This document shows, piece by piece, positions 18,341 to 25,731 of a DNA stretch of 64,000 bases (position 1 is its first letter; every line of letters begins with the position of its first letter). The stretch lies in the NCBI RefSeq assembly GCF_009856295.1, contig NZ_WMEU01000007.1, positions 1 through 64,000 on the forward strand. The letters are read 5' to 3'. Source of the stretch: Pontibacillus yanchengensis (GTDB lineage Bacteria; Bacillota; Bacilli; Bacillales; BH030062). The notes beneath the pieces are model-generated. The model was given only the letters and a program-made list of their open reading frames with translations. It searched no databases and was not told where the DNA came from. The position numbers and the translations under genes were made by a program.

Positions 18341-18388
18341 TTCTATTTTCTACTCCTTTTCGTTTCCTTTACATTGAAAGAAAAACAC

Positions 18389-18423
18389 GTAAAAAAAGCC
18401 ATCCTCACAGTTGGAAGAGGGCT
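18389..18423 (-). promoter_or_regulatory. Terminator-like hairpin in the cshA 5' leader (candidate attenuator)
   Basis: On the minus strand AGCCCTC...GAGG-AT-GGCT forms an imperfect 7-bp stem (18397-18423) followed by TTTTTTT. It lies between the promoter at 18447-18475 and the gene, so it could limit readthrough into cshA. Confidence 0.45.
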
Positions 18424-18446
18424 CTCGGTACGAATGATTTAAATTT

Positions 18447-18475
18447 ATTTTACCACATCACAGTAAAAACATCAA
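18447..18475 (-). promoter_or_regulatory. Probable sigma-A promoter of cshA
   Basis: Minus strand -35 TTGATG (18470-18475), 17-nt spacer, -10 TAAAAT (18447-18452). The predicted leader is about 100 nt long. Confidence 0.6.
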
Positions 18476-18559
18476 TTCCTATAAGTTTAAAGTACCTTTT
18501 CCTTTCTATCAATGATAAAATAAGGAAAAGCTACACATGTGAACGGAGGTGGGTTACTA

Positions 18560-19471
18560 TTGGAAAAACCACCATTTAATCCCTATATAGCAATTGTGAT
18601 TGGAGTACTTTCCGTCTCCACTGCAGCGGTGTTTGTAAAACTAGCTGATGCAGCCCCTGCTTCTATTATTGCCAATTATCGTTTATTATTCGCAGTTTTA
18701 TTAATGACTCCATATGTTCTTCTAAAAAACCGACATGAATTCGCAAAAATCACTAAACGAGATTGGTTACTAGCTAGTATATCAGGATTATTTTTAGCCT
18801 TCCATTTTATACTATGGTTTGAATCGCTTAATTTCACTTCTGTAGCTAGCTCTGTAGTACTCGTCACCCTTCAACCAATCTTCGCTTTTCTTGGAACGTA
18901 TCTGTTCTTTAAAGAGCGCTTTACAGTTGGAGCAGTCCTTAGTATGATAATAGCCATTACAGGGAGCACCGTTATTAGTTGGGGTGACTTTCAAATAAGT
19001 GGACAGGCGTTTTATGGTGATATGCTAGCCTTACTAGGAGCTGTCATGGTAACAGGTTATTTTTTAGTTGGGCAGAATGTTCGTAAACGGTTGTCTTTAA
19101 TGACCTATACTTTCCTCGTCTATGGCATTAGCTCATTGACGTTGATTCTATATAATCTTTTAACTCAACAACCATTCGTTGGGTACCCACCTGATCATTG
19201 GGGCATTTTCTTGGCTCTTGCTATTATCCCAACCTTCTTTGGACATACATTGTTCAATTGGGTACTAAAATGGGTAAGCACATCGACGATTTCCATGAGC
19301 ATCGTTTTTGAACCAGTTGGAGCATCAATCCTAGCCTATTTCATCTTAAACGAGACAATATCATGGTCACAATGGCTCGGAGGAACGGTTGTAATATTGG
19401 GATTAAGCTTGTTTGTTTTTAGTACATCCCATAAATCAAAAGTTAAAATCACTCACAAACTTGATACGTAA
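18560..19471 (+). CDS. EamA/DMT superfamily transporter
   Basis: The 303-residue protein has ten predicted membrane helices in two EamA repeats (for example AIVIGVLSVSTAAVFVKLAD at the start of the first, and LGGTVVILGLSLFVF at the end of the second). Such permeases export or import metabolites; the substrate cannot be read from sequence. TTG at 18560 is used because GGAGGTG lies about 8 nt upstream; a GTG at 18539 precedes that site. It is followed 56 nt later by a DegV-family gene in the same direction. Confidence 0.88.
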   Translation: MEKPPFNPYIAIVIGVLSVSTAAVFVKLADAAPASIIANYRLLFAVLLMTPYVLLKNRHEFAKITKRDWLLASISGLFLAFHFILWFESLNFTSVASSVVLVTLQPIFAFLGTYLFFKERFTVGAVLSMIIAITGSTVISWGDFQISGQAFYGDMLALLGAVMVTGYFLVGQNVRKRLSLMTYTFLVYGISSLTLILYNLLTQQPFVGYPPDHWGIFLALAIIPTFFGHTLFNWVLKWVSTSTISMSIVFEPVGASILAYFILNETISWSQWLGGTVVILGLSLFVFSTSHKSKVKITHKLDT

Positions 19472-19527
19472 GTTCAAAGGATTTCCATCAAACATGGACC
19501 TTAAAATAGAGAAAAGCAGGTGATGTT

Positions 19528-20382
19528 GTGCATATTCAACTAATAACAGATGGTGGTTCAGACCTTCCACCTCATCTAATCGAAGCCTATAACGTTAAAA
19601 TTGTACCACTAAATATTCACTTCGGTGAACAACAGTATGTAAGCGGCGTTGACCTAGATATACAAACCTTTTATAAAAAAATGAAGGAAGAAGATGAGCT
19701 TCCTCGCTCATCTGCTCCTAGCCCCTATGCATTCTATGAAACCTTTAAAGAAATAGATCCTGAGAATCCTATACTAATGTTAGCTTTATCTAAATCCTTA
19801 AGCACCACTCATGATAATGCCATTATGGGTAAGGAGATGCTCCTTGAGGAAGAGCCTGAGCGTACGATTGTTGTATTGAATACCAAAACTGCAACTTCAG
19901 GTATGTCATTATTAATAGACGAAGCTGGTAAATGCGTGAAAAATGGTATGGAATTTGAACCACTAGTTGCTCACATGGAAGAACGAATTGAACAAACGAC
20001 TACGCTATTCATCTTACGTACTGTGGAGAACCTAATTAAAGGCGGTCGACTTGATCGTTTTAAAGGAGCCATTGCTAAAACGTTAAACATTAAGCTGCTC
20101 ATGAAAGCGACCGATGAGGGAGAAATTGATGTGGCGGAGAAAGTACGAGGAAACAAAAAAGCAATGCGTCGTTTTATAGAACAAATAGGAGAGACGACGA
20201 CAAACTTTGAAAATAAAGTCATCTCCCTTTCCTATAGCACTACAGAAGATAAAGCCAAAAAACTTCTACAAGAAATGAAAGAACGCTATGCCTTTAAAGA
20301 TTCCATCCTAATGGAAATGGGTCCTTTATGCGCTACCTACGCTGGAGAAGGCGGCTATGTTATGTCATTTTTTGTAGACTAA
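19528..20382 (+). CDS. DegV family fatty-acid-binding protein
   Basis: The 284-residue protein has the DegV features TDGGSDLPPHLIEAYNVKIV at the N-terminus, the SSAPSPYAFYE segment around residue 61 with the Ser that contacts the lipid, LSKSLSTTHDNA and LRTVENLIKGGRLDRFKGAI. DegV/FakB proteins bind a fatty acid and present it to the kinase FakA for phosphorylation; whether this copy is a FakB is not certain. The start is GTG after GCAGGTGATGTT. Confidence 0.92.
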   Translation: MHIQLITDGGSDLPPHLIEAYNVKIVPLNIHFGEQQYVSGVDLDIQTFYKKMKEEDELPRSSAPSPYAFYETFKEIDPENPILMLALSKSLSTTHDNAIMGKEMLLEEEPERTIVVLNTKTATSGMSLLIDEAGKCVKNGMEFEPLVAHMEERIEQTTTLFILRTVENLIKGGRLDRFKGAIAKTLNIKLLMKATDEGEIDVAEKVRGNKKAMRRFIEQIGETTTNFENKVISLSYSTTEDKAKKLLQEMKERYAFKDSILMEMGPLCATYAGEGGYVMSFFVD

Positions 20383-20400
20383 AACGGATAATTTAACGGT

Positions 20401-20438
20401 TAAAGGCTCCTGTTACTTCTAGTCACAGGAGCCTTTTT
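20401..20438 (+). terminator. Terminator of the DegV gene
   Basis: Stem AGGCTCCTGT/ACAGGAGCCT with an 11-nt loop, then TTTTT. Confidence 0.88.
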
Positions 20439-20457
20439 AAATTGCTTTTGTTATTCC

Positions 20458-20705
20458 ACAATCGTCCTATTATCTTGAATACTTGAGTTCGAGATAATCT
20501 GGATTAGAGATATGTTTTCGTTTTGTTAATTAGGAGAAAAGATGGGCCGGGAAATCACTCGCTTTCCTGCGGCCCTACACGATGTAAGATCGTTCGACGT
20601 TTTCACACGATATGACGGTTTTAGTCGAACTTCATCTGGATCGATTCGCATCCTAGGGCAAAAATCGTGCCCTTCGATTTTGTGTACCTTTCCTTTACGC
20701 AGAAT
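20458..20705. repeat. Mosaic repeat combining families A and C
   Basis: The left part (20470-20505) carries a degenerate C-family end (ATCTTGAATACTTGAGTTCGAGATA). The middle (20565-20640) matches the hairpin-rich core of family A (GATGTAAGATCGTTCGACGTT, then TTTTAGTCGAACTTCATCTGG). CACTCGCTTTCCTGCGG near 20560 matches a D-family segment. The right end overlaps the 3' end of the MFS gene. Confidence 0.65.
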
Positions 20706-21984
20706 GATACGCTTCATAAGTTGGCTTAGGGGAAAGTAAAGAAAAGATAGCTGCGATAAGTGGGAATATCATCATGATCCAAATAATTTGTTGATATCCT
20801 CCAAACCAATCATAAAACAAACCAAAAGGCAGTGGACCAAAGGCTGAGCCTACCACCATAACAGTCTGGGCTAACCCTTTAATACTTCCCAAATATTCTC
20901 GCCCAAAGTAGTTAGGCCAAACAATATTTAACACGATACGTTCAAAGCCGTTCACAAGGCCCCACATCACACCATATATGACTGCACCAGTCCACGAACC
21001 TACTTGCAATAACACGAGCAGTGCAAAGATATGCCCCACAAATGTAATAGCTAACAAGTAATGCACAGATATACGGTCGACAAGGTATCCAACCAAGAAC
21101 GTAACTGGGAAACCTACAAACGCCATGAGAGAAAGCACTAGAGCAGCCACCTCTTTTGTAAGGCCCTTCCCTTCTGCAATGGATACCATATGGAACGTAA
21201 CACCCGTGTTAACTAGAGCAGGAACACTAACACAGAACAATATTAGCCAAAAAGCTCTAGTTTTCATCGCTTCCCGAAGGGTCCAACTCTTCTCATTGAT
21301 TTCTACATTGGGATTAGCATCCATTTCATCTGAGGACTTCTTTTTAGGATTTCCATCAGGAACTTCTCCAATATCTTTTGGTTGATTCCGTACAAAAAAG
21401 TAAACTAGAGGGACAAATACAAGAAGTAAGAGAATTCCCCAGAACAACCAAGCATTTCTCCAACCGAATACGTCGATTAACCATGTGTTAAGTGGCGGTA
21501 ATAGTGCAGAACTAACAAATCCTCCTACCGCCATCACACTTAATGCTCGTCCTCTCTTTGTAATAAACCATTGCGGAACAAGCGTGTTAGGAATAAGTGT
21601 CAGAGATCCTTGACCAAATAAACGAAGCATGAAAAACCCTAAAAACATCATGACAGGGCCTACAAGAAAGCTATTCCAAAAACAAGCCAGGGCCAATAAC
21701 CCTCCTACAACAGTTAACATAAGCCTTTGCCCAACTCGATCTACAATTCTTCCTACTAAGAACAACGTAAAACCCGCACAAAGCGTAGCAGTGGAATAAA
21801 GGCCAGATACAAGCGACCTAGAATACTCAAAATCTTCTATGTAATGCTCTATAAATATAGAGATAGAATATGTTTGCCCAGGGCCTGAGAAAAAGACACT
21901 CAATCCCGCAAGAAACACAACCATCCACCCATAATAAAAGGGAGTCCGAACTGGGGGATTCCCTACTGAATCTGGTTGATTCAT
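20695..21984 (-). CDS. MFS transporter, monocarboxylate/oxalate-formate antiporter-like
   Basis: The 429-residue protein has 12 predicted helices. The start GWMVVFLAGLSVFFSGPGQT is typical of the oxalate:formate antiporter/MCT group, and the loop after helix 2 reads GRIVDRVGQRLM, an MFS signature motif. A hydrophilic central loop lies near residues 205-240. The substrate is probably an organic anion but is not determined. ATG at 21984 is used since AAGGATGG precedes it; an ATG three codons upstream overlaps that site. The 3' end abuts the repeat at 20458-20705. Confidence 0.87.
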   Translation of the reverse strand: MNQPDSVGNPPVRTPFYYGWMVVFLAGLSVFFSGPGQTYSISIFIEHYIEDFEYSRSLVSGLYSTATLCAGFTLFLVGRIVDRVGQRLMLTVVGGLLALACFWNSFLVGPVMMFLGFFMLRLFGQGSLTLIPNTLVPQWFITKRGRALSVMAVGGFVSSALLPPLNTWLIDVFGWRNAWLFWGILLLLVFVPLVYFFVRNQPKDIGEVPDGNPKKKSSDEMDANPNVEINEKSWTLREAMKTRAFWLILFCVSVPALVNTGVTFHMVSIAEGKGLTKEVAALVLSLMAFVGFPVTFLVGYLVDRISVHYLLAITFVGHIFALLVLLQVGSWTGAVIYGVMWGLVNGFERIVLNIVWPNYFGREYLGSIKGLAQTVMVVGSAFGPLPFGLFYDWFGGYQQIIWIMMIFPLIAAIFSLLSPKPTYEAYHSA

Positions 21985-22219
21985 GGTGACCATCCTTTCT
22001 TTATGTATTGATTTGTTCTTGTATTAACTACTTTTGATTGAGCACACGATTACATACCATTAGTTTAATTTTATCACATAAAGAAAAGCTTAAGGTGCCT
22101 TACTCTACCCTTGAGAGGCTTAGAATCCTAGAGTATGGGCGCTGTAGCAGGACGTGGCCTTTACATACAACATACACTTGTTGTACTCAATCAAATTTTT
22201 ATAACATTTTCGATTAAAA

Positions 22220-22253
22220 CAAAAAACCTCTCAGAATCGGAGAGAGGTTTACA
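22220..22253 (-). terminator. Terminator of the YppG-like gene
   Basis: Stem AACCTCTC/GAGAGGTT with loop, followed on the minus strand by TTTTTTG. Confidence 0.8.
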
Positions 22254-22710
22254 ATCCTTTCATAAACGAACCAAGCCCTTTAACGAGTGGAGAGAATTGA
22301 TTAGCTGTATTGGCTACTTGCCCCATTGTCGAAAGCATTTTATCCAAATCCAATTGTCCGTTTTTATCTTGGAAATAATTCATAATCCCTTTTGGAGTAG
22401 CTTGTTGATTTTGTTGCGGATATTGCTGTTGCAAAGAATAATATGGATTCCATTGATTTGGTTGAGGGGGCTTAGCAAATTGCTCGTAAGGTGTTTGGAA
22501 TACTGGTGGCCTTGGCTGCTCTTCTTGTGCAGGTTGATTGGGATATGGTTGAAAAGGTTGTTGTTGGGGATATTCTCCCATACTCATTGGCATAAACGGT
22601 TGATCTTGAGGATATTGTTGCGTGAAAGGCATTGGTCCAGGGCCAGGCATCGGCCTCTTTCCATGATATGGTTGGGCATTTCTTTGGTGCATAGGGTGCA
22701 TAGGGTGCAT
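22249..22710 (-). CDS. YppG-like protein
   Basis: The 153-residue protein has a Pro/Gln/Met-rich, low-complexity N-terminal two thirds beginning MHPMHPMHQRN, and a conserved C-terminal module GIMNYFQDKNGQLDLDKMLS, then MGQVANTANQFSPLVKGLGS. This C-terminus is the YppG-like pattern of Bacillus, often linked to spores or coats, but function is unknown. Start ATG at 22710 follows GGAGGTGGAAACCT. The MHP units are encoded by ATGCACCCT copies in tandem. The long frame on the opposite strand is a shadow. Confidence 0.8.
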   Translation of the reverse strand: MHPMHPMHQRNAQPYHGKRPMPGPGPMPFTQQYPQDQPFMPMSMGEYPQQQPFQPYPNQPAQEEQPRPPVFQTPYEQFAKPPQPNQWNPYYSLQQQYPQQNQQATPKGIMNYFQDKNGQLDLDKMLSTMGQVANTANQFSPLVKGLGSFMKGL

Positions 22711-22798
22711 AGGTTTCCACCTCCACATATTGGCTATTTCACCTATAGCCTATGATATACCTTCAAAAAAAGTGCTTTCCTACCAAGAATAAACTCAG

Positions 22799-23072
22799 GG
22801 CGCCCGTTTAGCGACGTATATGCTGCGGCCTACAGGATGTAGGTCAGTTCGATGTTGCTGCACGATGAAGAGGTTTTAATCGAACCTCCTTCATCACAGA
22901 ACTTCCCCTTGAATCCTTAGGAGATAAAGGAAACACAAAAACATGCGTGATTCGATATTAACTTATCGTGGGGAAGCGAGGGAAGCATACTATTCGCTGG
23001 GCGCTGGCTGGACGTGGCCTCTATAACTTACTTAGTTATGCACAAGCCAACGTTTTTATAATTTCCTAGACA
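22799..23072 (+). repeat. Family A interspersed repeat, copy A1
   Basis: Starts CGCCCGTTTAGCGACGTATA, continues with the hairpin TACAGGATGTAGGT and GTTCGATGTTGCTG, then GAGATAAAGGAAACAC, and ends CGCTGGGCGCTGGCTGGACG followed by a tail (GTTATGCACAAGCCAACG) that is also present after copies A2 and A6. Confidence 0.85.
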
Positions 23073-23110
23073 ACAAAAAAAGCAAGAAGGAATCTCCTTC
23101 TTGCTTTTAC
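23070..23110 (-). terminator. Terminator of the glutaredoxin-like gene
   Basis: Stem GCAAGAAGG/CCTTCTTGC around AATCT, followed on the minus strand by TTTTTTTG. Confidence 0.88.
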
Positions 23111-23117
23111 TTTAGAT

Positions 23118-23402
23118 TTAATTTTGGTTGCTTAATGTTCTTTGACGAATATAAGAGGAGACCTCATCAATTCCTAAATACTTCTTTAATTTTCTTTTCT
23201 GAAAACCTAATACCTGTTGTCCATCAATATAGGTAACAGGGGTCCCATAAACACCCATTTCCTTCATTTCAATATAGAAATCAGCATTTTGAGAGATGTT
23301 TTTTTCAGTGAATTCTATATCCCATTCACGAAGAAGTTCAAGTACTTTTGTACAATGAATGCATCTATCACTCGTATAAACCACTACATTATACTCACTC
23401 AT
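23118..23402 (-). CDS. Glutaredoxin-like thiol-disulfide protein
   Basis: The 94-residue protein has the thioredoxin-fold active site YTSDRCIHCTKV (CxxC at residues 14-17), the cis-proline region YGTPVTYIDG and a helical end. It resembles small NrdH/glutaredoxin-like proteins of Bacillus that probably reduce or transfer disulfides in the cytoplasm. The CIHC dipeptide is unusual compared with CPYC or CVQC. The start follows GGGGGAGG. Confidence 0.85.
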   Translation of the reverse strand: MSEYNVVVYTSDRCIHCTKVLELLREWDIEFTEKNISQNADFYIEMKEMGVYGTPVTYIDGQQVLGFQKRKLKKYLGIDEVSSYIRQRTLSNQN

Positions 23403-23552
23403 CGTCCTCCCCCTTTATCCATTATATAGTTCATTTTGCTCATAATAACATGATACAATCCTTTTTCAAAACAATAGTTATCATTTCCCCATGCTCCCCA
23501 TTAGTCAAACTGCTTTTTTAGAGGTGTAAAACATAATTGGCTTTTTTCCTAA

Positions 23553-23597
23553 AAAAACCCTAACTCAACAGGAGTTGAGTTAGGGTTTTCTTGCTTT
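23553..23597 (-). terminator. Terminator of the YhfK-like SDR gene
   Basis: Stem CCCTAACTCAA/TTGAGTTAGGG around CAGGAG, with a T-rich tail on the minus strand (TTTTTTTAGG). Confidence 0.88.
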
Positions 23598-23606
23598 ATT
23601 GCTAGC

Positions 23607-24239
23607 TTACTTGGCAAACATTTCTTCAATCTTATGATCACCACTTAAAAGATCAAAGCTTATTCTTTCAAGGTGTGGAACAGTCAATACGTGTGCCAGT
23701 ACACTGGCTACATCTTCGCGCGGGATCGTTCCTCTTTGATTGATTGTCTCATTTGCATAGACTTTGCCATTACCAGCGTCATTCGTTAGCCCGCCTGGCC
23801 TTACAATTGTGTACACCAGGTCTGTATGACGTAAGTACTCATCTGCACGTCCCTTAGCATATAAATAGTGCTTCAAAGCTGAAGGACCTATTTCCGGACG
23901 ATTGGCTGCAATTGAACTTAGCATGACGTAGCGTTTGACACCAAACTCTCTTGCTAATTCCATTGATTTGATAGCAGCTTCTTGGTCAATAATAATCGTC
24001 TTATCAGCCCCGGTATGTGGACCAGAACCTGCGGCGAAAATGACAGCATCTATATTATAAAAGGCCTGACGAAAATCACCTTGTAAATCTGCCAAAACCG
24101 TTTGTACATTCCGCTCTTCGAAATAGGGAATTTGGTCCGTGTCCCTAATCATAGCCACAGGGTTATGTCCATATTCTTTCACTTTATCAACGACATGCTT
24201 ACCTACTTGCCCATGAGCACCAATTACAAGTACATTCAT
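23607..24239 (-). CDS. NAD(P)-binding atypical SDR, YhfK-like
   Basis: The 210-residue protein has an N-terminal Rossmann motif (VLVIGAHGQVGKHVV), IFAAGSGPHTGADKT, a Ser-bearing MLSSIAANRP and the IVRPGGLTN segment. This is the pattern of SDR_a5/NmrA-like proteins such as B. subtilis YhfK. They bind NAD(P) and act as reductases or redox sensors; the substrate is unknown. The start has AAAGGAGG 7 nt upstream, and a promoter is seen at 24266-24294. Confidence 0.87.
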   Translation of the reverse strand: MNVLVIGAHGQVGKHVVDKVKEYGHNPVAMIRDTDQIPYFEERNVQTVLADLQGDFRQAFYNIDAVIFAAGSGPHTGADKTIIIDQEAAIKSMELAREFGVKRYVMLSSIAANRPEIGPSALKHYLYAKGRADEYLRHTDLVYTIVRPGGLTNDAGNGKVYANETINQRGTIPREDVASVLAHVLTVPHLERISFDLLSGDHKIEEMFAK

Positions 24240-24265
24240 AGCTATACCTCCTTTGGAATTACACT

Positions 24266-24294
24266 ATTATAGAGTTCCCTCCTCCTCACAACAA
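24266..24294 (-). promoter_or_regulatory. Probable sigma-A promoter of the YhfK-like SDR gene
   Basis: Minus strand -35 TTGTTG (24289-24294), 17-nt spacer, -10 TATAAT (24266-24271), about 27 nt before the start codon. Confidence 0.6.
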
Positions 24295-24389
24295 TAAACA
24301 ATTGAAGGTGTAATGATTCTCCCAAGCAGGAATATAGTAGAACATATCGAAATCATTAAGTATGACTTGTTTGTACAGGAGGTAACTAC

Positions 24390-25487
24390 ATGAAAAATGT
24401 TTACTTTTTTACAGGTTTTCCAGGTTTCCTTACGAGCTATTTAATCGAGGAATTAATCAAACAGCAAGATTCTATTGGAAAAATTTACCTTCTCATTTTA
24501 CCTGCAACCAAAACAGAGAGTGAGAAAAAAATTGAAACCATCTCACATAACCATAACGTTTCCAATAACGTATTTGAACTTGTGACCGGTGACATCACGA
24601 AAAGGAACATAAACCTAGACTCCTCAACTTCCGATAAAATCCTCTCTACTCTCACCCATGCTTATCACCTTGCAGCTTTATATGATCTATCTGTGCCACT
24701 CAAACCAGCATATCAAGTAAATGTACAAGGAACACAGTTCTTAAATGAATGGTTAAGAGGCGCAAAACAATTGCAGCATTACACATATTTTAGTACGGCC
24801 TATGTATCAGGAAAGCGTACTGGCGATATATATGAACATGAGCTAGATCACGAATTTGGATTCAAGAATTATTATGAAGCTACGAAATACCAGGCAGAAC
24901 GGCTAGTACAAGCCGAAAAAGGTCATCTCCCAGTTACAATTATTAGACCAGGTATTGTTGTTGGCCATTCCCAAACAGGCGAAACCGCTAAGTTTGATGG
25001 TCCATATTTTTTGTTACACCTTTTTGATCGTCTTAAGTTCCTGCCTTCTATTCCGTATTTCGGCAATGCCAATACGGAAGCTAATTTCGTACCCGTAGAC
25101 TTTATCACTAAAGCTACTATCTACTTAAGTCATCAACAAAGTACAATTGGACAGACTTATCACTTAACAAATCCAAACCCGAATAAAACACGAGAGGTCT
25201 ACAAAATGCTAATGGAATCTCTACTTGGACAGTCACCACAATATACTTTACCCATTCATGCTGCCTACGCCTCATTAACAATTATGCCTATAAGAAAGTG
25301 GCTAAACATTCAGAAGCAAACGCTCCCTTACTTCACACACGATTGTCACTATGACACCTCTGCCGCTGTACAACAATTACAAAATTCCGATATCACTTGC
25401 CCTAACTTTGAAACCGTCATCCCCTCCATCATCAAGTACTACCGCTCACACAAAGACGATGAAGCAAAACGAATCAAGATTGTATAA
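24390..25487 (+). CDS. SDR, fatty acyl-CoA reductase/male-sterility-like NAD-binding protein
   Basis: The 365-residue protein has the Rossmann motif FTGFPGFLTSYLIEELI at residues 7-23, VTGDIT, HLAALYDLSVP, NVQGTQFL, STAYVSG and the catalytic pair in YYEATKYQAE. Extended SDRs of the NAD_binding_4 family include the terminal reductases of NRPS/PKS and fatty acyl-CoA reductases. This one stands alone, without a carrier or adenylation domain. Its substrate is not evident. The start has AGGAGG 7 nt upstream. A family A repeat begins about 10 nt after the stop. Confidence 0.85.
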   Translation: MKNVYFFTGFPGFLTSYLIEELIKQQDSIGKIYLLILPATKTESEKKIETISHNHNVSNNVFELVTGDITKRNINLDSSTSDKILSTLTHAYHLAALYDLSVPLKPAYQVNVQGTQFLNEWLRGAKQLQHYTYFSTAYVSGKRTGDIYEHELDHEFGFKNYYEATKYQAERLVQAEKGHLPVTIIRPGIVVGHSQTGETAKFDGPYFLLHLFDRLKFLPSIPYFGNANTEANFVPVDFITKATIYLSHQQSTIGQTYHLTNPNPNKTREVYKMLMESLLGQSPQYTLPIHAAYASLTIMPIRKWLNIQKQTLPYFTHDCHYDTSAAVQQLQNSDITCPNFETVIPSIIKYYRSHKDDEAKRIKIV

Positions 25488-25496
25488 AGAAAAACG

Positions 25497-25682
25497 CAAG
25501 CGCCCGCTTAGCGACGTATGAGCTGCGGCCCGTACGACGTGGATTGGTTCGATGTTGCTGCGTGACCCAGCGTCGTACAGAGGTGAGGGAAGCACACTAG
25601 TCGCTGAACGCTGGAGCTAGACATGGCCCCCTATCCATATTAAGTTATACACAAGCCAACATTTTTATAGTAAGCTAGACAC
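25497..25682 (+). repeat. Family A interspersed repeat, copy A2 (internally deleted)
   Basis: Starts AAGCGCCCGCTTAGCGACGT and keeps GGTTCGATGTTGCTGCGTGA, but lacks the AAAGGAAACAC middle. The right end is CTAGTCGCTGAACGCTGGAG and the conserved tail GTTATACACAAGCCAAC. Confidence 0.82.
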
Positions 25683-25684
25683 TA

Positions 25685-25722
25685 AAAAAACCTTGGCACT
25701 CTCCTATGAGTTCCAAGGTTTT
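25685..25722 (-). terminator. Terminator of the ABC-F gene
   Basis: Stem CCTTGG/CCAAGG (25713-25718 and 25691-25696), extended inside by AACTC/GAGTG, then TTTTTTTAG on the minus strand. Confidence 0.82.
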
Positions 25723-25731
25723 TCCTTGTAA

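Noticed and set aside
22135..22755. 206-codon plus-strand frame
   Set aside because: It is antisense to the YppG-like gene; the minus-strand product has a recognisable conserved C-terminus and a good start signal.
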